Of a stretch of DNA of 5,760 nucleotides, positions 1-5,655 are shown one piece after another. Location of the stretch: the NCBI GenBank assembly GCA_028287455.1, contig JAQBPP010000270.1, positions 1 to 5,760 of the forward strand, given 5' to 3'. Position 1 is the stretch's first letter, and each line of letters opens with the position of its first letter. This DNA comes from Bacilli bacterium (GTDB taxonomy: Bacteria > Bacillota > Bacilli > Tumebacillales > JAQBPP01). A program made the translations under genes and the position numbers. Under the pieces are notes generated by a model. That model was not told the origin of the DNA. It saw nothing but the letters and a program-made list of their open reading frames with translations, and ran no database searches.

Positions 1-1
1 T

Positions 2-1204
2 GAATATGGGAACAGTGAAGACTATATCGCCGTTTTGGCACATTTGGACGTTGTGCCAGCAGGCGGGGGATGGACCTATCCTGCGTTTGGCGCAGAAATT
101 CACGAGGGCAAGATTTATGCACGCGGCGCAATCGATGACAAAGGGCCTGGGATGGCTGTCTTTTTTGCACTGCGGATGATTAAAGAGCTTGATTTGCCTC
201 TCAACAAGCGGGTAAGGCTGATCTATGGCTGCCATGAAGAAAATCCTGTTTGGCACTGCATGAATTATTACTTTGCACATGAGCCGAAGCCGATCTGCGG
301 CTTCACTCCTGACGCCGACTTCCCTTTAATCTATGCAGAAAAAGGAATCTTGAGTATAACTTTAATCTATGACCGAGGCGAAGCTGCACAGCAGCCGCAG
401 CGCAAAGTGAAGATCTTGTCGCTTAAAGGCGGCGAACGCGAAAATATGGTGCCTGATTTTGCAGAGGCCGTTTTGCAGCCTGCCGCTGATCTGTCGTTGC
501 AGCAATTGAAGGAAGCGCTACAACAAGCATCTGAACGTTTACAGATTGCTTATTCCTCGAGTGAAGAGGCAGCTGGATTTCGCATTTCCGTGCAGGGTGT
601 ATCTGCACATGGAAGTTTGCCGCACCTGGGTGTCAATGCAGTGGTCAGACTTTGTCAGCTGCTGTCAGACCTGGCAGAAGTGGACGAACCCTGGCTGAAG
701 TTACTCTCGGCAGTGGATCCAAACGGTGAGTCGCTTGGCATTGCATGCCGCGACGATGTCACAGGTGAATTAACGGCCAATCTAGGAGTAGTGAGTGTTT
801 TGGAATCTGCAGTTGACGTACTTTTCAATATTCGCTATCCTGTTGACCAAACAGCAGAACAAATATCTGCCAACTTACAGCAGAAACTGGCAGGGTCAGG
901 CTGGAAACAAACCCATTTTGTAGATAATCCACCGCTGTATGTTCCGACTGACTCGTTGATCGTGAAAACCCTCTCCAGGGTCTATCAAGAGGAAACGGGT
1001 GACACCCACGAGCTGCTCACAATTGGTGGAGGAACTTATGCCCGGGCCATCCCAAATGCGGTGGCGTTTGGTCCGCTGTTTCCGGGGCAGCAGGAGCTTG
1101 CACATCAAAAGGATGAGTTTTTTGCAGTAAATGATTTACTTCGCGTGTCAGCCATCTATGCCAAAGCCATCTACGAGTTGTCAAATGCAGAATGGCCTAA
1201 TTAA
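2..1204 (+). CDS. pepV: M20 family dipeptidase, PepV/YtjP type (5'-truncated by window edge)
   Basis: Zinc-dependent cytoplasmic dipeptidase of the M20 family that cleaves short peptides, probably for amino-acid recycling. The reading frame is already open at base 2 (EYGNSEDYIAV, then LAHLDVVPAGGGW), so the TTG at 35 is an internal Leu codon and not the start. About 400 residues are visible against roughly 465-470 for PepV/YtjP, so some 65-70 N-terminal residues are missing. The M20 motifs appear in order: AHLDVVP (metal His at 41-43, Asp at 47-49), RGAIDDKGP (bridging Asp at 134-136), HEEN (general base and metal Glu at 236-241), TPDADFP (metal Asp near 311), the lid-domain HGSLPHLG (His at 608-610), and a C-terminal AHQKDEF (metal His at 1103-1105). 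All expected ligands are present, so the enzyme looks active. The residue before the EE pair is His, where YtjP has Asp. The family assignment is strong. The dipeptide specificity is inferred from family resemblance. Confidence 0.92.
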   Translation, partial: EYGNSEDYIAVLAHLDVVPAGGGWTYPAFGAEIHEGKIYARGAIDDKGPGMAVFFALRMIKELDLPLNKRVRLIYGCHEENPVWHCMNYYFAHEPKPICGFTPDADFPLIYAEKGILSITLIYDRGEAAQQPQRKVKILSLKGGERENMVPDFAEAVLQPAADLSLQQLKEALQQASERLQIAYSSSEEAAGFRISVQGVSAHGSLPHLGVNAVVRLCQLLSDLAEVDEPWLKLLSAVDPNGESLGIACRDDVTGELTANLGVVSVLESAVDVLFNIRYPVDQTAEQISANLQQKLAGSGWKQTHFVDNPPLYVPTDSLIVKTLSRVYQEETGDTHELLTIGGGTYARAIPNAVAFGPLFPGQQELAHQKDEFFAVNDLLRVSAIYAKAIYELSNAEWPN

Positions 1205-1207
1205 ATA

Positions 1208-1254
1208 GAGCTTGCATATGCTGCTCCGCCTAGGCTGGAAGCCTGATCACGTGA
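1208..1254. repeat. Cluster of short inverted repeats between pepV and mecA
   Basis: Three small dyads lie in the 80-base gap. The first is GAGC..GCATATGC..GCTC (1208-1226), an imperfect inverted repeat around a perfect 8-base palindrome at 1214-1221. The second is AGGCT-GGA-AGCCT (1232-1244), a 5-bp hairpin with a 3-base loop. The third is the perfect palindrome TCACGTGA (1247-1254). None is followed directly by a run of T, so they do not form a convincing intrinsic terminator. They could be operator sites or mRNA hairpins ahead of mecA, or chance. No recognisable -35/-10 promoter was found in this gap. Confidence 0.3.
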
Positions 1255-1269
1255 GGATTTTGTTTCTCT

Positions 1270-1276
1270 AAGGGAG
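1270..1276 (+). promoter_or_regulatory. Ribosome binding site of mecA
   Basis: AAGGGAG lies 8 bases before the ATG at 1285. This decides the start. The in-frame GTG at 1276 would overlap this site and add only three residues (MCD) not seen at the start of MecA proteins, so ATG 1285 is preferred. Confidence 0.8.
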
Positions 1277-1284
1277 TGTGTGAT

Positions 1285-1884
1285 ATGCGCGTGGAGAAAC
1301 TCGGAGATAATAAAATTCGCATTTTTATTTCCTATGAAGATTTGGATCAGCGCGGGATTGACCGCGATGAAATTTGGCAAAATGGCGGCAAGGTTCAGGA
1401 ACTGTTTTGGGATATGATGGAACGCGCTTACGTGGAAGTAGGCTTTGAAGTGGTTGGCCCAATTGCCGTGGAAGCTTTTACGATGCCCACTGAAGGTGTT
1501 GTAGTGATCGTAACGCAAGTTCCGCAGCTGCCAGCTCCGATGACGAGTGAATCCAGGGAGCTCGCTCCCGTTGTCACCAGTGAAAGTGACAAAGCAGCAG
1601 GGTGCTTTACGTTCAGTTTTGCAGATTTTGAGCACGTGATATCGGCTGCGAAGATGCTGGATCAGTTGATCCTTGATGGAGTATCTTTATATAGTTATAA
1701 AGAAAATTATTACTTGGTGTTTGAAGATGCTGCAATTGTGGATGATCGCTATGATGATGTTTGGTCGATCTTGCAAGAGTACGGGTCGCCCTCATCAGTT
1801 ACGACCGCCGTTTTAGATGAATATGGCAAAAAAATCATGGAAGATCATGCGGTCCGCCACTTGAACCAGTACTTTGGTTCCTAA
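1285..1884 (+). CDS. mecA: Adaptor protein MecA
   Basis: Cytoplasmic adaptor that delivers substrates to the ClpC-ClpP protease and activates ClpC. In B. subtilis its best-known substrate is the competence regulator ComK. The 199-residue product has the two-domain MecA plan. The N-terminal domain (about 1-80) has the recognisable stretches ISYEDLDQRGIDRDEIW and ELFWDMMERA. The C-terminal, ClpC-binding domain (about 106-199) has CFTFSFADFEHVISAAK, LYSYKENYYLVF and the ending DEYGKKIMEDHAV. The linker between them (about 81-105) is shorter than in B. subtilis MecA (218 residues in total), is not strongly acidic, and carries TSES twice (87-90 and 98-101). The gene sits alone between a dipeptidase gene and a strong terminator. 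Family assignment is secure. Whether it controls competence, or another process such as spore or biofilm regulation, cannot be told from this window. A YpbH-type paralogue of the same family is the main alternative name. Confidence 0.93.
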   Translation: MRVEKLGDNKIRIFISYEDLDQRGIDRDEIWQNGGKVQELFWDMMERAYVEVGFEVVGPIAVEAFTMPTEGVVVIVTQVPQLPAPMTSESRELAPVVTSESDKAAGCFTFSFADFEHVISAAKMLDQLILDGVSLYSYKENYYLVFEDAAIVDDRYDDVWSILQEYGSPSSVTTAVLDEYGKKIMEDHAVRHLNQYFGS

Positions 1885-1918
1885 CTCGCCCGCGCTCAGG
1901 CGCAATCGAAGGGTGACA

Positions 1919-1959
1919 AGGGTCTTTCTCTGGTAGAAGAGAAAGACCCTATTTTTCTT
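1919..1959 (+). terminator. Strong intrinsic terminator (or attenuator) between mecA and metI
   Basis: AGGGTCTTTCTC (1919-1930) pairs perfectly with GAGAAAGACCCT (1939-1950). One further T-A pair makes a 13-bp stem around a 6-base loop (1932-1937), followed by ATTTTTCTT. This is a textbook rho-independent terminator for transcripts coming from mecA. Its T-run ends where the metI ribosome binding site begins, so any metI transcript must start upstream of, or inside, this hairpin. A direct repeat AAGGGT at 1909-1914 and 1918-1923 gives the 3' arm a second, weaker possible partner, and a small GCGC-TCAG-GCGC hairpin lies at 1892-1903. Confidence 0.88.
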
Positions 1960-1965
1960 AGGAGG
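1959..1965 (+). promoter_or_regulatory. Ribosome binding site of metI
   Basis: TAGGAGG lies 7 bases before the ATG at 1973, a near-perfect anti-SD match. It overlaps the last T of the terminator T-run, so termination would remove it from the transcript. Confidence 0.88.
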
Positions 1966-1972
1966 AAACAAG

Positions 1973-3130
1973 ATGAAACTAACCACGCGCTTAGTGCAGG
2001 CAGGCAATAAAACAGATCCGGTTACCGGGGCCGTGTCCACACCGATTCACCACTCTGCTACATTCGCTCATCCCGCACTTGGCAAAAGCACCGGATTTGA
2101 CTATTCCCGGAGTTTGAACCCAACCCGCAAAGTGTTAGAGGATGCCATCGCCAATTTGGAAGGCGGCGTGCGGGGATTCGCGTTTGCAACCGGCATGGCT
2201 GCAGTGACGACCTTGTTTCTGTTGTTTCAGCCCGGCGATCATTTGCTCGTATCAGATGATTTATACGGGGGCACCTATCGGCTGTTGGAACAAGTTTTTG
2301 CTGGCTACGGACTGGAAGTGACTTATGTTAATACTTCAGATGTAGACGCGGTCAACTCCGCGCTGCAGGCAAATACAAAAGGACTCTTTATTGAAACTCC
2401 TACGAATCCGTTGATGAAAATTTCGCCTTTGCCGGAACTGATTCGGTTTGCGAGTGAGCATCAGCTCATATCCATCGTGGACAATACCTTTATGACGCCG
2501 TATTTGCAGCGTCCGATTGAACTGGGGGCAGATCTTGTCATTCATTCGGCATCCAAATACCTCGGCGGTCATAACGATCTGATCGCTGGTTTAGTGGTTG
2601 CCAAAACGGACGAATTGGCAGAACGCGTGTACTTTCTGCAAAATTCAATCGGAGCGATTCTTGGACCACAGGATTGTTGGCTCCTCTTGCGCGGCATGAA
2701 AACACTAGCGCTGAGGATGGAAAAGCACCAACAAAATGCACAGAAAATAGCGCAATGGTTAACTGTTCAGCCGGCCATTGCAAAAGTGTACTTTCCGGGT
2801 CTCTTAACACACGAGGGGCGCGACGTACAACTGAAGCAGGCTGCCGGCTTTGGGGGGATGGTCTCCTTCGAATTGCAAACCGCCGATCAAGTTCCGGTAC
2901 TGCTCGAATCAGTAAACTTAATCACATTTGCCGAAAGTCTTGGCGGGGTCGAATCGCTTATTACATATCCGGCTCGGCAAACTCACTTCGATATTCCTGA
3001 AGAGATTCGCGAGCGTATTGGTGTCACCAGTCGTCTGCTCCGGCTGTCTGTCGGCATCGAGGATGCAGATGATCTGATCGACGATTTATCGCAAGCGCTG
3101 GAGCAGGTACAGAGGAGGACATCCAAGTGA
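1973..3130 (+). CDS. metI: Cystathionine gamma-synthase / O-acetylhomoserine thiolyase (MetI type)
   Basis: PLP enzyme of methionine synthesis that joins an acyl-homoserine with cysteine to give cystathionine. The B. subtilis homologue can also use sulfide directly to give homocysteine. The 385-residue length fits the Cys/Met-metabolism PLP family (MetI about 373). Visible landmarks are DYSRSLNPTR (Tyr44 and Arg46, which contact the PLP phosphate from the partner subunit), the GMAAV loop (74-78), DLYGGTYR (Tyr98, stacking on PLP), VDNTF (Asp170, pairing with the pyridine nitrogen), SASKYLGGHND (Lys195, the Schiff-base lysine), FAESLGGVESLITYP (319-333) and RLSVGIED (Arg357, carboxylate binding). 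Long matches to B. subtilis MetI, such as ETPTNPLM and the stretch from VIHSA through LGGHNDL, favour this name over MetC. Start ATG has an ideal ribosome binding site. It overlaps metC by four bases, so the two are co-transcribed. A minor alternative is a gamma-synthase restricted to one sulfur donor, which sequence alone does not decide. Confidence 0.93.
   Translation: MKLTTRLVQAGNKTDPVTGAVSTPIHHSATFAHPALGKSTGFDYSRSLNPTRKVLEDAIANLEGGVRGFAFATGMAAVTTLFLLFQPGDHLLVSDDLYGGTYRLLEQVFAGYGLEVTYVNTSDVDAVNSALQANTKGLFIETPTNPLMKISPLPELIRFASEHQLISIVDNTFMTPYLQRPIELGADLVIHSASKYLGGHNDLIAGLVVAKTDELAERVYFLQNSIGAILGPQDCWLLLRGMKTLALRMEKHQQNAQKIAQWLTVQPAIAKVYFPGLLTHEGRDVQLKQAAGFGGMVSFELQTADQVPVLLESVNLITFAESLGGVESLITYPARQTHFDIPEEIRERIGVTSRLLRLSVGIEDADDLIDDLSQALEQVQRRTSK
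3112..3118 (+). promoter_or_regulatory. Ribosome binding site of metC, inside metI
   Basis: GAGGAGG lies within the last codons of metI, 8 bases before the GTG at 3127. It supports the GTG start, since the next in-frame ATG is about 47 codons further on and would cut into the conserved N-terminal region. Confidence 0.85.
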
Positions 3131-4290
3131 GTAAACAGCATTCATCCGAATGGCTGCCCGAAACAGCTGTCGTTCATTCAGGAGTTCGTTATGATAAAGC
3201 GACCGGTGCTTCGTCGATTCCCATTTATCAAACGTCCACTTTTCACTGGGAAGATTTAGATGCCACAATGATCTATGATTATGCCCGTTCAGGCAACCCT
3301 ACTCGTGATGCGTTGGAACAATTGGTTGCTGAGCTGGAAGGCGGCTCGCATGGATTTGCATTTGCCAGCGGAATGGCTGCGATCACTACTTCTCTGTTGG
3401 TGTTATCGAGCGGCGATCATCTGATTGCTGGCGAGGATATTTATGGCGGCAGTTTTCGAGCGTTGACACAAGTATTTTCGAGGCTGGGCATTGAAACCAG
3501 TTTTGTAGACGCAACGAATGTGGAACTCGTAGCAGCGGCAATTCGACCGAACACACGGGCTTTTTTACTCGAAACACCATCGAATCCGACGCTGCGCGTG
3601 CTGGATTTACGCAGTCTTGCAGAGCTTGCACATTCAAGAAACATACTTACGTTTGTAGATAATACGTTTATGAGTCCTTTTTATCAAAAGCCGCTGGAGC
3701 TTGGGATTGACGTAGTGATTCACTCCGCTACAAAATTTTTGGGCGGTCATTCCGATGTTATTGGCGGCGTAGCAGTGGTCAAAGATGAACAGTTGGCTGC
3801 ACAAATCAAGTTTTTGCAAAATGGGTTTGGCACTATATTAGGTCCACAGGACTCGTGGCTGCTCATCAGAGGGATCAAAACTTTGGCAGTTCGAATGAAG
3901 TCCAGCAGTGAAACCGCACTGCGGTTAGCCGAATGGTTTATAGAGCATCCTAAAGTACAAAAAGTGTTTTACCCCGGACTTGCGAGCCATCCTGGTTACG
4001 ACATTCAAATGTCGCAAGCCTCTTCAGGTGGAGCGGTGCTGTCGATTGATGTGGGCTCCAGGGAGAATGTCAAACGGCTGTGCAGCGCACTCAAGCTGCC
4101 GTTGGTGGCGGTGTCTCTGGGCGGTGTTGAGACGATCGTGTCGTATCCGGTGCAAATGTCGCATGCGGCAATGCCAAAGCCGGAACGGGACAAACGGGGC
4201 ATTACAGAGGGATTACTGCGCGTAAGTGTAGGGCTCGAAGCGTTTGAGGACTTGCAAAAAGACTTTCAAGCGGGGTTAGACGCCATTTGA
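3127..4290 (+). CDS. metC: Cystathionine beta-lyase (MetC type)
   Basis: PLP lyase that splits cystathionine into homocysteine, pyruvate and ammonia, the step after MetI. The product has 387 residues (B. subtilis MetC about 390) and belongs to the same PLP family as its neighbour. Landmarks are YDYARSGNPTR (Tyr52 and Arg54), SGMAAI (81-86), EDIYGGSFR (Tyr106), VDNTF (Asp178), HSATKFLGGHSD (Lys203, the Schiff-base lysine), VAVSLGGVETIVSYP (327-341), MSHAAMP (344-350) and LLRVSVGLE (Arg365). The motifs YDYARSGNPTR, LLETPSNPTL and SYPVQMSHAAMP resemble B. subtilis MetC more than MetI. It starts with GTG in the overlap GTGA shared with the metI stop, which suggests translational coupling and a roughly equal supply of the two enzymes. 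Family members often have some gamma-lyase or desulfhydrase side activity, so the beta-lyase name rests on resemblance and context. Confidence 0.92.
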   Translation: MSKQHSSEWLPETAVVHSGVRYDKATGASSIPIYQTSTFHWEDLDATMIYDYARSGNPTRDALEQLVAELEGGSHGFAFASGMAAITTSLLVLSSGDHLIAGEDIYGGSFRALTQVFSRLGIETSFVDATNVELVAAAIRPNTRAFLLETPSNPTLRVLDLRSLAELAHSRNILTFVDNTFMSPFYQKPLELGIDVVIHSATKFLGGHSDVIGGVAVVKDEQLAAQIKFLQNGFGTILGPQDSWLLIRGIKTLAVRMKSSSETALRLAEWFIEHPKVQKVFYPGLASHPGYDIQMSQASSGGAVLSIDVGSRENVKRLCSALKLPLVAVSLGGVETIVSYPVQMSHAAMPKPERDKRGITEGLLRVSVGLEAFEDLQKDFQAGLDAI

Positions 4291-4296
4291 TATACT
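4288..4296 (+). promoter_or_regulatory. Candidate extended -10 promoter for the glutamate dehydrogenase gene
   Basis: TGATATACT at the metC stop codon matches the extended -10 form TGnTATAAT with one mismatch. No good -35 is seen at 17 bases upstream, which extended -10 promoters can tolerate. It would start a transcript near 4303 with a leader of about 35 bases. No terminator lies between metC and the next gene, so read-through from the met genes is also possible. Confidence 0.4.
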
Positions 4297-4324
4297 GAGG
4301 CTAATCCCGAACTATTTATGCACT

Positions 4325-4332
4325 AAGGTGGG
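4325..4332 (+). promoter_or_regulatory. Ribosome binding site of the glutamate dehydrogenase gene
   Basis: AAGGTGGG lies 6 bases before the ATG at 4339. It is a one-mismatch form of AAGGAGGG, good but weaker than the sites of metI and metC. Confidence 0.75.
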
Positions 4333-4338
4333 TAAAAC

Positions 4339-5598
4339 ATGAGTGTTCAAACTTACTCGGAAAACCTCAACGTATTAACACAAACTCAACTAGTCATTAA
4401 AGAGGCTCTCGCGAAGCTAGGTTTCGGGTCCGAGATGTATGAACTCTTAAAAGAACCTCTGCGTGTTTTAACTGTTCGTATTCCAATCCGAATGGATGAC
4501 GGTACGGTCAAGGTGTTTACCGGTTATCGCGCGCAGCATAACGATGCGGTCGGACCCACGAAGGGCGGCATCCGATTTCATCCTGAGGTAACGGAAGATG
4601 AAGTGAAAGCGCTTGCAATCTGGATGAGTTTGAAATGTGGAATTGCGGGTCTTCCTTATGGCGGCGGCAAAGGCGGCATCATTTGTGAACCGCGTGAAAT
4701 GTCGTTTCGGGAATTGGAGCGATTATCACGCGGTTATGTGCGCGCAATTTCCCAATTGGTGGGGCCGACCAAAGATATACCAGCGCCAGATGTGTATACC
4801 AACAGTCAATACATGGCCTGGATGATGGATGAATACAGTCGGATCCGCGAATATGATTCACCTGGCTTTATTACGGGCAAGCCGCTAGTGCTCGGAGGCA
4901 GTTTGGGACGTGATTCGGCGACAGCGCGTGGTGTGACGATCGCCATCGAAGAAGCGGCCAAAGCCAAAGGAATGGCGCTTGCAGGTTCACGCGTTGTCGT
5001 ACAAGGGTTTGGCAACGCAGGCGGCTATTTGGCAAAATTTATGCATGATAAAGGCGCATTGGTAGTAGGAATTTCAGATGCATATGGTGGATTGCATGAT
5101 CCAAACGGGTTGGATATTGATTACCTGCTGGATCGAAGGGACTCGTTTGGAACTGTATCGAAGCTGTTTAAGAATACAATCACCAACCAGGACATTTTAA
5201 CCCTGGATTGCGATATTTTAGTGCCTGCAGCAATTGAGAATCAAATAACCTCTCAAAATGCAGCAGCCATTAAAGCCAAAATTATCGTGGAGGCAGCCAA
5301 TGGCCCCACAACACTGCAGGCCACCAGAATGCTCACCGACAGGGGAGTATTGCTCATCCCTGACATTATCGCCAATGCAGGCGGAGTTATCGTTTCCTAT
5401 TTCGAATGGGTACAGAATAATCAAGGCTTATATTGGACTGAACAAGAGGTCGACCGCCGTTTGCAAGAGATTATGGAACAATCGTTTGCTTCTGTGTATG
5501 AAACCGCGAAATTGCGCAAAATTGACATGCGTCTGGCTGCCTATATGGTCGGAGTAAGACGAATGGCAGAAGCCTGCCAATTAAGAGGTTGGGTGTAA
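4339..5598 (+). CDS. Glutamate dehydrogenase (RocG/GudB family, probably NAD-dependent)
   Basis: Oxidises glutamate to 2-oxoglutarate and ammonium in the cytoplasm, as a hexamer in this family. The complete 419-residue product matches the usual bacterial length (RocG about 424). The substrate-binding domain carries GPTKGGIRF (Lys75), SLKCG (Lys99), PYGGGKGG (Lys111, catalytic) and PAPDV (Asp151). Their spacings of 24, 12 and 40 residues equal those of Lys89, Lys113, Lys125 and Asp165 of Clostridium symbiosum GDH. A Rossmann domain follows, with GFGNAG (223-228) and an Asp (Asp247) at the end of the next strand in GISDAYGG, then NAGGVIVSYFEW (346-357), where Ser353 lies at the glutamate side chain. 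All catalytic residues are present. The VKA site (89-91) is single copy, unlike the duplicated, inactive gudB allele of laboratory B. subtilis. NAD preference and a catabolic role follow from resemblance to RocG/GudB and are inferred. RocG and GudB cannot be separated from sequence alone, so no symbol is given. Confidence 0.94.
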   Translation: MSVQTYSENLNVLTQTQLVIKEALAKLGFGSEMYELLKEPLRVLTVRIPIRMDDGTVKVFTGYRAQHNDAVGPTKGGIRFHPEVTEDEVKALAIWMSLKCGIAGLPYGGGKGGIICEPREMSFRELERLSRGYVRAISQLVGPTKDIPAPDVYTNSQYMAWMMDEYSRIREYDSPGFITGKPLVLGGSLGRDSATARGVTIAIEEAAKAKGMALAGSRVVVQGFGNAGGYLAKFMHDKGALVVGISDAYGGLHDPNGLDIDYLLDRRDSFGTVSKLFKNTITNQDILTLDCDILVPAAIENQITSQNAAAIKAKIIVEAANGPTTLQATRMLTDRGVLLIPDIIANAGGVIVSYFEWVQNNQGLYWTEQEVDRRLQEIMEQSFASVYETAKLRKIDMRLAAYMVGVRRMAEACQLRGWV

Positions 5599-5624
5599 GT
5601 CAGCTCTTTCTGTATCTGAATAAC

Positions 5625-5655
5625 AACTTGGGCGCCAGTCGTCCAGGTTTTATTC
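5625..5655 (+). terminator. Intrinsic terminator after glutamate dehydrogenase
   Basis: AACTTGGGCG (5625-5634) pairs with CGTCCAGGTT (5640-5649) in a 10-bp stem with two G-U pairs and a 5-base loop (5635-5639). TTTTATTCATTTT follows, overlapping the right arm from 5648. It starts 26 bases after the dehydrogenase stop codon. Read on the minus strand the same hairpin is followed by TTGTTATTC, a weaker T-run, so it may also serve the convergent gene, whose stop codon sits at its edge. Confidence 0.7.

Noticed and set aside
1232..1260. AGGCT-GGA-AGCCT hairpin as a pepV terminator
   Set aside because: The stem is only 5 bp and is followed by GATCACGTGAGGATTTTG, so the T-run is too distant and too short.
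1276..1284. GTG start for mecA at 1276
   Set aside because: It overlaps the Shine-Dalgarno AAGGGAG and would leave the gene without a ribosome binding site at proper distance; ATG 1285 fits both spacing and family N-terminus.
1201..1635. Minus-strand 144-codon open frame opposite mecA
   Set aside because: It lies antisense to the conserved N-terminal half of mecA, has a composition unlike a protein (His/Phe/Asn-rich), and has no family resemblance that I can see.
1700..1972. S-box (SAM riboswitch) or T-box leader for metI
   Set aside because: No recognisable S-box core or T-box AGGGTGG core was found. The upstream region is coding sequence of mecA, and the true gap before the stem is only 34 bases.
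2674..3000. Plus-strand 108-codon open frame inside metI
   Set aside because: It is out of frame within a well-conserved enzyme gene, with many Arg, Ser and Gly residues typical of a shadow frame.
1973..4290. Recent tandem duplication of metI/metC
   Set aside because: The two proteins share only family motifs and differ widely elsewhere. Each resembles its own B. subtilis counterpart, so the split is ancient.
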